64,000 nt of DNA. Source: CADEFQ01 sp035433705 (GTDB lineage: Bacteria; Pseudomonadota; Gammaproteobacteria; Steroidobacterales; Steroidobacteraceae). Location of the stretch: positions 1 to 64,000 of the forward strand of contig DAORVK010000010.1 in NCBI GenBank assembly GCA_035433705.1, given 5' to 3'. How positions within the stretch are numbered: the stretch's first letter is position 1; the number at the start of each line of letters is the position of its first letter. Shown piece after piece: positions 45,431 through 54,047 of the stretch. The notes beneath the pieces are model-generated. The model was not told where the DNA came from and searched no databases. It saw only the letters and a program-made list of their open reading frames with translations. The translations under genes and the position numbers were made by a program.

Positions 45431-46624
45431 TTACAGCAGCTCGATGGCGATTGCCGTAGCCTCGCCGCCGCCGATGCAGAGCGAGGCGATGCCGCGCCGT
45501 TTCCCGGCGCGCTTCAGGGCGTGAACGAGCGTCGTGACAATGCGTGCACCGGAAGCACCGATCGGATGACCCAGCGCACAGGCGCCGCCGTGGACGTTGA
45601 TGCGCGCAGGGTCGATGCCGATGTCGTGCATCGCGGCCATGGTGACTACCGCAAAGGCTTCGTTGACTTCGTAGAAATCGACATCGCCCGCTTTCCAGCC
45701 CACCGCCGCAAGCACCTTGCGGATCGCGCCGACCGGTGCGGTCGTGAACCATTCCGGCGCTTGCGCGTGGCTTGCGTACGCGAGCACGCGCGCGAGCGGC
45801 TTTGCGCCGAGCCGCGTGGCGGCTGCCTCACTCGTGAGGATCACTGCCGCGGCGCCGTCGGAGATGGAAGAAGAGGAGGCCGCCGTGACGGTGCCCTCCT
45901 TGCGAAAGGCCGCCTTGAGCGTCGGGATCTTCTGGATGTCGCAATTGAAGGGTGTTTCATCCTTGTCGACGAGTGTTTCGCCCTTGCGTCCCTTGACCGT
46001 CACGGGCGTCACTTCCGCGGCGAACGCTCCACCCGACACGGCTGCCTGCGCACGGCGTACCGATTCGGTCGCGAAAGCGTCCTGCGCGGCGCGGGTGAAG
46101 CCGTACTTGTCGGCGGTGTTTTCGGCGAAACAGCCCATCATCTGGCCGTCGAAGGGGCTCTGCAGGCCGTCAAAGTACATGTGATCGAGCACTTCGCCGT
46201 GCCCCAGGCGATAGCCGCCGCGCGCCTTCGGCAGGAGGTAAGGTGCGTTGGTCATCGATTCGAGCCCGCCCGCGAGCACAACCTCGGCATCTCCCGCGCG
46301 GATCTGGTCGGCGGCCATCATGATCGCCTTCATGCCTGAGCCGCACATCTTGTTGATTGTGGTCGCAGGCGTCGCGTGCGGAATGCCCGCCGCGATCGCC
46401 GCCTGACGCGCGGGCGCCTGGCCGAGGCCCGCCGACAGCACGCAGCCCATGATCACCTCCCCGATGTCCCCGGGCCTGATGCCTGCCGCGGCGATGGCGC
46501 CACTTGCGGCGGCCGCGCCGAGTTGCAGCGCCGTCGCGCCGGCGAGTGCGCCCTGGAACGCGCCGATGGGTGTGCGTTGCGCGGCGATGAGAACGATGGA
46601 GGACGAGGGGGCTTGCTGACTCAT
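45431..46624 (-). CDS. acetyl-CoA C-acetyltransferase (thiolase)
   Basis: 397 residues from ATG 46624. Catalytic Cys in NKMCGSGMKAIMMA near residue 90, His in VNEAFAVV near 353 and the C-terminal Cys-His elements GGACALGHPIGASG near 380 and CIGGGEATA. Thiolase II type, cleaving acetoacetyl-CoA to acetyl-CoA, which fits with the aacS gene in the same operon. Its start overlaps the TetR stop by ATGA. Confidence 0.93.
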   Translation of the reverse strand: MSQQAPSSSIVLIAAQRTPIGAFQGALAGATALQLGAAAASGAIAAAGIRPGDIGEVIMGCVLSAGLGQAPARQAAIAAGIPHATPATTINKMCGSGMKAIMMAADQIRAGDAEVVLAGGLESMTNAPYLLPKARGGYRLGHGEVLDHMYFDGLQSPFDGQMMGCFAENTADKYGFTRAAQDAFATESVRRAQAAVSGGAFAAEVTPVTVKGRKGETLVDKDETPFNCDIQKIPTLKAAFRKEGTVTAASSSSISDGAAAVILTSEAAATRLGAKPLARVLAYASHAQAPEWFTTAPVGAIRKVLAAVGWKAGDVDFYEVNEAFAVVTMAAMHDIGIDPARINVHGGACALGHPIGASGARIVTTLVHALKRAGKRRGIASLCIGGGEATAIAIELL

Positions 46625-47268
46625 GAGGACTTTCCTGAAATGACCCCGCTCGGGCGCGGGGCGAGACCGTTGACGAACAATTCGACGAAACGCTCCGCGA
46701 TCCCGCCCGCCGAAAGGGAGGCGTCGTCGCGGTACCAGTGAGCGATCCAGTTGAGAGCGCCCGCGAGTGCAAATGCGGCCATCTTCGGGTCGCAGGGACC
46801 GATCGAGCCGTCGGCGATGCCTTGCCGGATGAGACTGCGCATCTCCTGATCTATCTCCGACTTCAGCCGCTTGATGCGCGCGCTCATCGCCGGGCTCAGA
46901 TCCTGGTCCTCGGCGCGCACCATGCACCAGCCGAAATCGGAGGTGATCGCCTCGACATAGCGGCACACCACTTCGATGAGGCGTGTCCGGCCACTCAGCT
47001 TCGTGTCGCGCGCATCGCCGCACGCGCGCGCGACGCGGTCGAGACCCTCACGGAAGCACTCGAACAGCATCTGCTCCTTGTTGAGGACGTAGTAATAGAG
47101 CGTGGGTTTCGTGACGTGCAGCACCGCGGCGATGTCGTCGAGCGAAGTGTTGTGAAATCCCCGCTCGCGAAAAGCGCGGGCGGCAGCGAGAATGACGGCG
47201 TCGCGCTTCAGCTCGCGCTGGCGAACCCGGTCTCCGGTAACCGACCACGGTGAAGTTGGCTTGCTCAT
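46621..47268 (-). CDS. TetR-family transcriptional regulator
   Basis: 215 residues. N-terminal helix-turn-helix: ILAAARAFRERGFHNTSLDDIAA then VTKPTLYYYVLNKEQML (about residues 27-68), followed by an all-helical ligand-binding part. First gene of the eight-gene catabolic operon and divergent from icmF. The -10 TATAAT on the minus strand (47283-47278) would start the message about 3 bases before the ATG, so it may be leaderless; no ribosome site is seen. An acyl-CoA is the likely ligand from context. Confidence 0.9.
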   Translation of the reverse strand: MSKPTSPWSVTGDRVRQRELKRDAVILAAARAFRERGFHNTSLDDIAAVLHVTKPTLYYYVLNKEQMLFECFREGLDRVARACGDARDTKLSGRTRLIEVVCRYVEAITSDFGWCMVRAEDQDLSPAMSARIKRLKSEIDQEMRSLIRQGIADGSIGPCDPKMAAFALAGALNWIAHWYRDDASLSAGGIAERFVELFVNGLAPRPSGVISGKSS

Positions 47269-47284
47269 CCGGCAGTGATTATAC

Positions 47285-47313
47285 TTACCGGTATAAATTC
47301 TACCATCCGGTAA
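47285..47313. promoter_or_regulatory. palindromic operator candidate between TetR and icmF
   Basis: TTACCGG (47285-47291) and CCGGTAA (47307-47313) form an inverted repeat with 15 bases between, and TACCGGTA (47286-47293) is itself a perfect palindrome. Another CCGGTAA half-site lies at 47234-47240 inside the first TetR codons. A TATAAA at 47292-47297 may be the icmF -10, so a bound regulator would cover both promoters. Confidence 0.55.
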
Positions 47314-47320
47314 CATACAT

Positions 47321-50300
47321 ATGGGTACCCGCGCGGCACAACAGGGTCGGGCTCCGGTCGCGGATTCGGGCGAAGCGGAGCTGCCGCTGCGCTTCGTCAG
47401 TGCCGCGTCACTGTTCGACGGCCACGATGCCGCCATCAACATGATCCGCCGCCTGCTGCAGGCGCACGGCGCGGAGGTTGTGCACCTCGGCCACAACCGC
47501 AGCGTTGCCGACATCGTGCGCGCGGCGATCCAGGAGGATGCCGACGCGATAGCGGTCAGCTCCTATCAGGGTGGCCACAACGAGTATTTCGCCTACATGG
47601 TCGACATGCTGCAGGGTCTCGGCGCTGCACATATCCGCGTGGTTGTCGGTGGCGGCGGCACGATCTCGCCGCAGGAAATCGCCGCGCTCGAGGCACACGG
47701 CGTCGAGAAGATCTACACGCCGGAAGATGGCCGTCGCATGGGTCTCGCAGGCATGATCGATGACGTGTTCGCGCGAGTGCGGCGCGCGAAGCAGCCCCCG
47801 TACGAGTTCGGGCCGCTCAACCCGAAGGACCCGCAGCACATCGCGCGCACGATCTCCTGCCTCGAGCGCGCGCCTGGCAATGAAGCCGCACGCGCACAGA
47901 TTGCGCGCGCAATCGCGCGCAATGAGCGTCATGCTCCCGTGATCGGTATCACTGGCACCGGTGGCGCCGGCAAATCGAGCCTGAACGATGAGTTGCTCGC
48001 GCGCTTCGTGCGATTCTTCCCCGACCGCAACATCGCTGTCGTCGCGATTGACCCGACCCGGCGCCGCTCGGGCGGAGCGCTGCTCGGCGACCGGATCCGC
48101 ATGAACAGTCTTGCGAGCGAGCGCCTCTTCATGCGTTCGCTCGCGACCCGCCGCCGTCACAGCGCGACGAGCGAGGCGCTGCAGGACGTGATCGCGCTCT
48201 ATCAGCTCGCGGGCTTCGATCTGATCGTGGTCGAGACGGCGGGCATCGGCCAGAGCGACACCGAAATCGTCGATTTCGTCGACCTGTCGCTCTATGTGAT
48301 GACGAGCGAGTACGGCGCTGCGAGCCAGCTCGAGAAGATCGACATGCTCGACTACGCCGACATGGTCGTGCTCAACAAATTCGAGAAGCGCGGCGCAGAC
48401 GACGCGCTGCGTGATGTGCGCAAGCAATGGCGCCGCAATCACCCCGACCGGATGAAGATTGCGGACGACCTGGTGCCGGTCTTTCCAACCATCGCGAGTC
48501 GCTTCAACGACCCGGGCGTCAATCATCTCTTCGGCGCAATTTGCGGCAGGTTGAAGTGGGGCGTTGGCGACGTCGGGCCCGTTGCGTTCACCTCGCACGC
48601 GGCGCTGATCCCGGCGGATCGGGTGCGCTATCTCGCCGAGATCGCGCAGGGCGGACGCGAGGCGCGCGCGCGTATCGAGCGGCAGGTCGAGGCGGCGCGG
48701 CACGCACATGCGCACTACGAGTCGCTGAAGGCGCTACGGGATCCGCAACTGCCGGCGCCGCTCGATCGCTACCCGCAAGCCGCGCTGGCGGAACCGGGCG
48801 ACGCCACGCGCCGCGAGCTGCGGGGTGCCTACAACACCGCCCTGGACACCGTGGGCGCGGAAGGTGTCGGCGAACTCAAGGCCTGGCCGGCGCGCGTAAA
48901 GGGCCTCACCGACGAGATCTACTCCTACCCGGTACGCGGCAAGGACGTGACCGGCGAGAACTACACCGAGACGCTCAGCCGCAACCGCGTGCCAAAACTC
49001 GCGGTGCCGCGCTGCGTCGGCTGGGGCGAGATCCTCGCGTTTCTCGGCAACGAGAACCTGCCCGGCGCCTATCCGTACACGGGCGGGGTCTATCCCTATC
49101 GCCGCGAGGCGGAGGATCCGACGCGCATGTTCGCGGGCGAGGGGCCACCTGAGCGCACCAACCGTCGCTTCCACCTGCTTGCGGGCGGGCACGAGGCGAC
49201 GCGCCTCTCGACGGCGTTCGACTCGACGACACTCTACGGCGAAGATCCCGATACGCGGCCCGACATCTACGGTCGCACCGGCAATTCCGGAGTTTCGATC
49301 GCGACGCTCGACGACATGAAGAAGCTCTATTCCGGCTTCGATCTGTGTCTGCCGACGACGTCTGTGTCGATGACGATCAATGGACCGGCGCCGATGATTC
49401 TCGCGATGTTCATGAACACCGCGATCGACCAGCGCATCGAGCGCTGGCTGCGTGCAGAAGGGCGCTGGGCTGCGGCCGAAGCACGCATCGCCGAACTGCG
49501 CCGCGAGATCGCCGCGACCGGCGCGCCGGTGCCCAAGTACAAGGGCGAGCTTCCCGCGGGTCACGACGGCACGGGTCTCGCGCTCCTCGGCGTGAGCGGC
49601 GAGCGGCTGATCGCGCCCGGCGTGCTCGACCGCGAGACCTGGGAGCGCCTGCGGGCCGAGGCGCTGTCGCTCGTGCGCGGCACCGTGCAGGCCGACATCC
49701 TGAAAGAAGATCAGGCCCAGAATACCTGCATTTTCTCGACCGAGTTTGCGCTGCGGATGATGGGTGATGTGCAGCAGCACTTCATCGACCACAAGGTGCG
49801 CAATTTCTACTCAGTGTCGATCTCGGGCTATCACATCGCCGAGGCGGGCGCGAACCCGGTGAGCCAGCTCGCGTTCACGCTGTCGAACGGCTTCACGATC
49901 GTCGAGTACTACCTCGCGCGCGGCATGCGCATCGACGACTTTGCGCCGAACCTGTCGTTCTTCTTCTCGAACGGCATGGATCCGGAGTACGTGGTGATCG
50001 GCCGCGTCGCGCGGCGCATCTGGGCGCGCGCGATGCGCGAGCGCTACGGCGCGGGCGCACGCAGCCAGATGCTCAAGTACCACGTGCAGACTTCGGGGCG
50101 CTCGCTGCACGCCCAGGAGATCCAGTTCAACGACATCCGCACGACGCTGCAGGCGCTGTACGCGCTGTTCGACAACTGCAACTCGCTGCACACCAACGCG
50201 TTCGACGAGGCACTCACGACACCGACCGAGGACAGCGTGCGCCGCGCCGTAGCGATCCAGCTGATCATCAACCGCGAACTCGGGCTCAACAGGAACCAGA

Positions 50301-50779
50301 ATCCGTGGCAGGGCTCGTTTGCGATCGACTACCTCACCGATATGGTGGAGGAAGCCGTGTACCGCGAGTTCGAGGCGATCTCATCCCGCGGCGGTGTGCT
50401 CGGCGCGATGGAAACAATGTACCAGCGCGGCAAGATTCAGGAAGAGAGTCTCTACTACGAGTCTAAAAAGCACGACGGTTCGCTGCCGCTGATCGGCGTG
50501 AACACCTTCCTCTCTGGCCACGATGCCTCCGAAGCGCAGGCCAATGTCGCACTCATCCGCTCGACGGAAGCGGAGAAGCAGGGCCAGGTAGCCGCGGTGC
50601 GCGCCTTCCAGCAGTGCCATGCGGCCGAGGCGCCGGCCGCGCTGGCGCGGCTGCAGCAGGTGGCCGCGAGCGGTGGCAACGTGTTCGCCGAGTTGCTGGA
50701 AACCGTGAAAGTCTGCTCGCTCGGGCAGATCTCGCGCGCGCTCTATCAGGTCGGCGGGCAGTACCGGCGCAACGTATGA
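47321..50779 (+). CDS. icmF: fused isobutyryl-CoA mutase IcmF
   Basis: 1152 residues. Order of domains: B12-binding (about 20-150, with DGHDAAINMIRRLL and the SSYQGGHNEYF stretch), a MeaB-like G-protein chaperone (P-loop GTGGAGKSS near 210, NKFEKRGADD near 357) and the acyl-CoA mutase barrel (about 520-1120, with SVSISGYHIAEAGANP near 833). The fusion of chaperone between the B12 and mutase parts defines IcmF rather than methylmalonyl-CoA mutase, as does Phe in RMFAGEG near 601, where methylmalonyl-CoA mutase has Tyr. Interconverts isobutyryl- and butyryl-CoA; related activities on pivalyl- or isovaleryl-CoA occur. Needs adenosylcobalamin. Confidence 0.95.
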   Translation: MGTRAAQQGRAPVADSGEAELPLRFVSAASLFDGHDAAINMIRRLLQAHGAEVVHLGHNRSVADIVRAAIQEDADAIAVSSYQGGHNEYFAYMVDMLQGLGAAHIRVVVGGGGTISPQEIAALEAHGVEKIYTPEDGRRMGLAGMIDDVFARVRRAKQPPYEFGPLNPKDPQHIARTISCLERAPGNEAARAQIARAIARNERHAPVIGITGTGGAGKSSLNDELLARFVRFFPDRNIAVVAIDPTRRRSGGALLGDRIRMNSLASERLFMRSLATRRRHSATSEALQDVIALYQLAGFDLIVVETAGIGQSDTEIVDFVDLSLYVMTSEYGAASQLEKIDMLDYADMVVLNKFEKRGADDALRDVRKQWRRNHPDRMKIADDLVPVFPTIASRFNDPGVNHLFGAICGRLKWGVGDVGPVAFTSHAALIPADRVRYLAEIAQGGREARARIERQVEAARHAHAHYESLKALRDPQLPAPLDRYPQAALAEPGDATRRELRGAYNTALDTVGAEGVGELKAWPARVKGLTDEIYSYPVRGKDVTGENYTETLSRNRVPKLAVPRCVGWGEILAFLGNENLPGAYPYTGGVYPYRREAEDPTRMFAGEGPPERTNRRFHLLAGGHEATRLSTAFDSTTLYGEDPDTRPDIYGRTGNSGVSIATLDDMKKLYSGFDLCLPTTSVSMTINGPAPMILAMFMNTAIDQRIERWLRAEGRWAAAEARIAELRREIAATGAPVPKYKGELPAGHDGTGLALLGVSGERLIAPGVLDRETWERLRAEALSLVRGTVQADILKEDQAQNTCIFSTEFALRMMGDVQQHFIDHKVRNFYSVSISGYHIAEAGANPVSQLAFTLSNGFTIVEYYLARGMRIDDFAPNLSFFFSNGMDPEYVVIGRVARRIWARAMRERYGAGARSQMLKYHVQTSGRSLHAQEIQFNDIRTTLQALYALFDNCNSLHTNAFDEALTTPTEDSVRRAVAIQLIINRELGLNRNQNPWQGSFAIDYLTDMVEEAVYREFEAISSRGGVLGAMETMYQRGKIQEESLYYESKKHDGSLPLIGVNTFLSGHDASEAQANVALIRSTEAEKQGQVAAVRAFQQCHAAEAPAALARLQQVAASGGNVFAELLETVKVCSLGQISRALYQVGGQYRRNV

Positions 50780-50804
50780 GGACGCTGGCAGGCCCGACTG
50801 GCAA

Positions 50805-50835
50805 AATTGGGTAAAAAGGGTAAAATTCCTCAATT
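50805..50835 (+). promoter_or_regulatory. repeat-bearing control region of the toxin-antitoxin pair
   Basis: AT-rich 62-base gap after icmF. Direct repeats GGGTAAAA at 50809-50816 and 50818-50825, flanked by AATTG (50805-50809) and CAATT (50831-50835). TAAAAT (50821-50826) could be a -10. Such repeats in front of an antitoxin gene are where its product usually binds; this is inference. Confidence 0.4.
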
Positions 50836-50853
50836 CTGGCGATGGAGCGGGGA

Positions 50854-51207
50854 ATGACGCTGTCTCTCGACCTCGAAACGATCAATGATCTCCCGCGCAC
50901 GGCCGCGTCTGACGTGAAAAAGCTCGGTTGGCGGGGAGTCATGAAAGCCGTGGACCGCGCAGGCAAGGTCGTTGTCACCCATCACGATGAGCCGCAGGCG
51001 GTCATTCTGTCGACCGCGGCCTATCACGAAATCCTGCAGGCCCTGCAACAGGCTCGCGCGAAGAACCAATCCGCACTGGAGACTTTGCGCCACCGGTTCG
51101 ATGATCGGCTGGCATCGCTGCAGGAAGCGGACGCCGGCAAGCGCCTGCGCATGATCATTCGAGGTCGCGTCCGCCTCGGCGGCAAAGTCAGTTCGGATCG
51201 CGGGTAA
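50854..51207 (+). CDS. Phd/YefM-like antitoxin
   Basis: 117 residues from ATG 50854 (GGAG 6 bases before it; an upstream ATG at 50842 is in frame but lacks a ribosome site). Residues about 20-65 carry the Phd-fold pattern: LGWRGVMKAVDRAGKVVVTHHDEPQAVILSTAAYHEIL, written here as LGWRGVMKAVDRAG, VVVTHHDEPQAVIL and STAAYHEIL. The C-terminal 50 residues are helical and basic and would wrap the toxin. Next gene starts 11 bases later. Confidence 0.75.
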   Translation: MTLSLDLETINDLPRTAASDVKKLGWRGVMKAVDRAGKVVVTHHDEPQAVILSTAAYHEILQALQQARAKNQSALETLRHRFDDRLASLQEADAGKRLRMIIRGRVRLGGKVSSDRG

Positions 51208-51218
51208 CGGGTTGCCGC

Positions 51219-51857
51219 ATGCCCCGTCCGGTCCTGTTTGTCCTGGCCGGAGTCAACGGGGCGGGCAAAAGTTCGGTCGGTGGTTACCTGCTCGCACGCG
51301 CAGGTCTGTCGTGGTTCGACCCCGACGCTTTCGCGCGTGAGCTCCGTGCCGGGACCGGAATTGGCGAGGCCGCGGGCAACTCCGTCGCGTGGCAGGAGGG
51401 CATGAGGCGCCTCGAAAGCGCGATTGCACGCCGGGAAAATCATGCATTCGAGACGACGCTGGGTGGGCGAACCGTGCCGGCGAAGATCCGCGAGGCCGCG
51501 CGATCGCATGAAGTGGTGATGTGGTTCTGTGGTCTGGCGTCGCCGCAGCAGCATATCGAGCGCGTTGCTGCGCGCGTGGCGGCAGGCGGTCACGATATTC
51601 CTGCCGGGAAGATCCGCGAGCGCTTTGCGACGTCGCGCGAAAATCTGATCGCGTTGATGCCGCACCTCACTCATCTGACCGTGTACGACAACAGTGCAGA
51701 CGTCGGCGCGGGCGAGGCCATTCCCGACCCTGTTCTGGTGGCTGAGATGAAATCCGGCCGGCTCGTGTGGCCGCAAAGTCGGAGAGACCTCGCACGCACG
51801 CCGGAGTGGGCCAAGCCGCTGCTCGAAGCGGCGCTGGGTGGGTTGCACGGCGGCTGA
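51219..51857 (+). CDS. zeta-toxin-like P-loop kinase
   Basis: 212 residues. P-loop LAGVNGAGKSSVGGYLLA near residues 9-26, WFDPDAFARELR near 32-43 and AFETTLGGRTVPAKI near 75-89, the pattern of the zeta-toxin family which phosphorylates UDP-N-acetylglucosamine or other small molecules. It pairs with the Phd-like gene 11 bases upstream instead of an epsilon antitoxin. It could also be a harmless kinase of the same family; pairing and spacing favour a toxin. Confidence 0.78.
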   Translation: MPRPVLFVLAGVNGAGKSSVGGYLLARAGLSWFDPDAFARELRAGTGIGEAAGNSVAWQEGMRRLESAIARRENHAFETTLGGRTVPAKIREAARSHEVVMWFCGLASPQQHIERVAARVAAGGHDIPAGKIRERFATSRENLIALMPHLTHLTVYDNSADVGAGEAIPDPVLVAEMKSGRLVWPQSRRDLARTPEWAKPLLEAALGGLHGG

Positions 51858-51874
51858 CTCGTGAGGGTCGGCGT

Positions 51875-53125
51875 TCAATATCGGTCGAGCGCGAGACCGC
51901 GGGTGTCGATTTCGGGCTCGCGGCCGGTGATGAGATCGGCGATCACCCGGCCCGAGCCGCAGGCCATGGTCCAGCCGAGCGTGCCGTGCCCCGTATTGAA
52001 CCAGAGATTGCGATAGCGCGAGGCGCCGACGATCGGCGTGCCGTCGGGTGTCATCGGGCGCAGGCCGGTCCAGAAGGCGACGTCCGAGAAATCTCCCCCG
52101 GCGGGGAACAGATCGCGCACGGAAAGTTCGAGCGTCGCGCGCCGCGCCGGGGGCAGGCGGGTGTTGTAACCGGAGAGCTCGGCCGTGCCTCCCACGCGAA
52201 TGCGGCTGCCGAGCCGCGTGATCGCGACTTTGTAACTCTCGTCCATCACGGTCGAGACCGGCGCCTTGTCGGCGTTCGCGACGGGCACCGTGATCGAGTA
52301 ACCCTTCACCGGATAGATCGGCAGCGAGTGCCCTAGGCCACGCGCCATCGCCGTCGAGAAGCTGCCGAGTGCGAGCACGTAGGCGTCGGCTGTCACGTGT
52401 CCTTGGTCGGTGAGTACCGCCTCGATGCGATCGTGCGCGCGCTCGAAGCCGAGGACATGCACGCCGCAGCGCAACTTCACGCCGCGCTCCTGCGCGAGCG
52501 TGGCGAGGCGCTGCGTGAAGAGATGGCAGTCGCCGGTCTCGTCATCGGGCAGGCGCAGGCCGCCTGCGATCAGGGATCGCACATCGGCGAGACCGGGCTC
52601 GGCACCGATGCAGCCGGCGGCATCGAGCACTTCATAAGGAACTCCGAGTCTTGCCAGCACGGCGATATCGCTGGCCGCGCCGTCGAGCTGCTGCTGCGAC
52701 CGGAAAAGCTGCAGCGTGCCACGCGCGCGCTCGTCATAAACGATCCCGGTGTGGGCGCGCAGCCGGCGCAGCAGGTCGCGGCTGTACTCGGCGATCGGCA
52801 CCATGCGGCTCTTGTTCACGTCGTAACGCGCGGCGGTGCAGTTGCGCAGCATGCGCAGGATCCAGATCCACATCGACGGATCCCATTGCGGGCGCATGAC
52901 GAGCGGCGAATGTCTCGTGAAGAGCCACTTGATCGCCTTCAGCGGCATGCCCGGACCGGCCCACGGTGACGCATAGCCGGGCGAGACCTCGCCCGCGTTC
53001 GCAAAGCTCGTCTCGAGAGCCACGCCGGGTTGCCGCTCGATCACCTCGACTTCCGCGCCCGCCTGCGCAAGGTACCACGCAGAAGTTACACCGATCACGC
53101 CGCCGCCCAGAACTGCGACTCTCAA
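51875..53125 (-). CDS. dadA: D-amino acid dehydrogenase small subunit
   Basis: 416 residues, the DadA length. Oxidatively deaminates D-amino acids (mainly D-alanine) and feeds electrons to the respiratory chain at the inner membrane. FAD motif VLGGGVIGVTSAWYLAQAG near residues 4-22, NAGEVSPGYASPWAGPGMP near 44-62, and the C-terminal FAD stretch FWTGLRPMTPDGTPIVG and NTGHGTLGWTMACGSG. No alanine racemase gene is adjacent. Confidence 0.94.
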   Translation of the reverse strand: MRVAVLGGGVIGVTSAWYLAQAGAEVEVIERQPGVALETSFANAGEVSPGYASPWAGPGMPLKAIKWLFTRHSPLVMRPQWDPSMWIWILRMLRNCTAARYDVNKSRMVPIAEYSRDLLRRLRAHTGIVYDERARGTLQLFRSQQQLDGAASDIAVLARLGVPYEVLDAAGCIGAEPGLADVRSLIAGGLRLPDDETGDCHLFTQRLATLAQERGVKLRCGVHVLGFERAHDRIEAVLTDQGHVTADAYVLALGSFSTAMARGLGHSLPIYPVKGYSITVPVANADKAPVSTVMDESYKVAITRLGSRIRVGGTAELSGYNTRLPPARRATLELSVRDLFPAGGDFSDVAFWTGLRPMTPDGTPIVGASRYRNLWFNTGHGTLGWTMACGSGRVIADLITGREPEIDTRGLALDRY

Positions 53126-53176
53126 GATGCGCTCCGTCAGTCGAAAACACGCATCTTACCGTGCATTGGAAACCTG

Positions 53177-53923
53177 TCAGGCCGCGGCCTGCGTGAGGTC
53201 AGGCTCGCCGAGGGCTGCAAGGATGGCGGACCGCGCACGATCGCGTAGCGCCGCAGTGGCCTGCTCTTCGCTATCGATGCTCGCGGGAAGCACCGGCAGG
53301 AACTCGACCTCGAGCCGCCCCGGCGAGAGCAGGATGCCCGGCGCTGGCAGTGCCTCGCGCGTGCCACGCAGCACGCAGGGCACCACCGGGCAGCCGGCGT
53401 GCGCCGCGGCGTGGAAAGCGCCGGAGTGGAACTTGAGGAGGCCCGGCCGCTTCGCGAACGTGCCCTCCGGGAAGAATACGAGCGAATGACCATTGCTTGC
53501 GCTGCGCAGCACGCGGCGTGCATCGCTTGCGCCCTTGTGCCGGTCGAAGCGCTCGACGAATTCCGAACCGATGCGCGAGAGCAGGAGGCTTGCGAGCGGC
53601 ACCGTCGACATTTCCCGCTTGATCACAAAGCCGAAGCGTGGCGGCAGCGCGGCCATGAGCACGAGACCGTCGAGGTAGCCTGCGTGGTTGGCGACGACCA
53701 CGCAGTGAGCGTCGGGGAGCCGATCGGAGTGTCGCACCGTGAGCCGCAGGCCGGCCAGGACGAGCCACGAGCGTGCCGCCGCACGTGCCACGCCGCGCCG
53801 CAGCGCGAGACCCGGGAGCATCATGCCAAAGAGGACGAGCACGCCGATCGGTACAAAGGCGAGATACGCATAGAGCGTGTACGGCCAGCCGAGCGGGGTG
53901 GGGAGGCGAGGGGTGCCGGGCAT
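53177..53923 (-). CDS. 1-acyl-glycerol-3-phosphate acyltransferase family (PlsC-like)
   Basis: 248 residues from ATG 53923. A hydrophobic N-terminus (about 12-38) anchors it. Acyltransferase motifs: VVVANHAGYLDGLVLM near 78-93 (NHxxxxD) and VFFPEGTFAKRPGLLKF near 150-166. Makes phosphatidic acid or a related lipid at the inner membrane. Divergent from xerD. Confidence 0.9.
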   Translation of the reverse strand: MPGTPRLPTPLGWPYTLYAYLAFVPIGVLVLFGMMLPGLALRRGVARAAARSWLVLAGLRLTVRHSDRLPDAHCVVVANHAGYLDGLVLMAALPPRFGFVIKREMSTVPLASLLLSRIGSEFVERFDRHKGASDARRVLRSASNGHSLVFFPEGTFAKRPGLLKFHSGAFHAAAHAGCPVVPCVLRGTREALPAPGILLSPGRLEVEFLPVLPASIDSEEQATAALRDRARSAILAALGEPDLTQAAA

Positions 53924-54047
53924 GGTGTGCGGTATCGCGCTTTCGGCAACGTGGCGGTGTGAACTGGTTCTCTTTATGTTAATGCTTCCGGGCATATGTG
54001 AAGGTGATCACGCCGACTCCCGGAGGGGTCACCCACACTCGCTCCAA

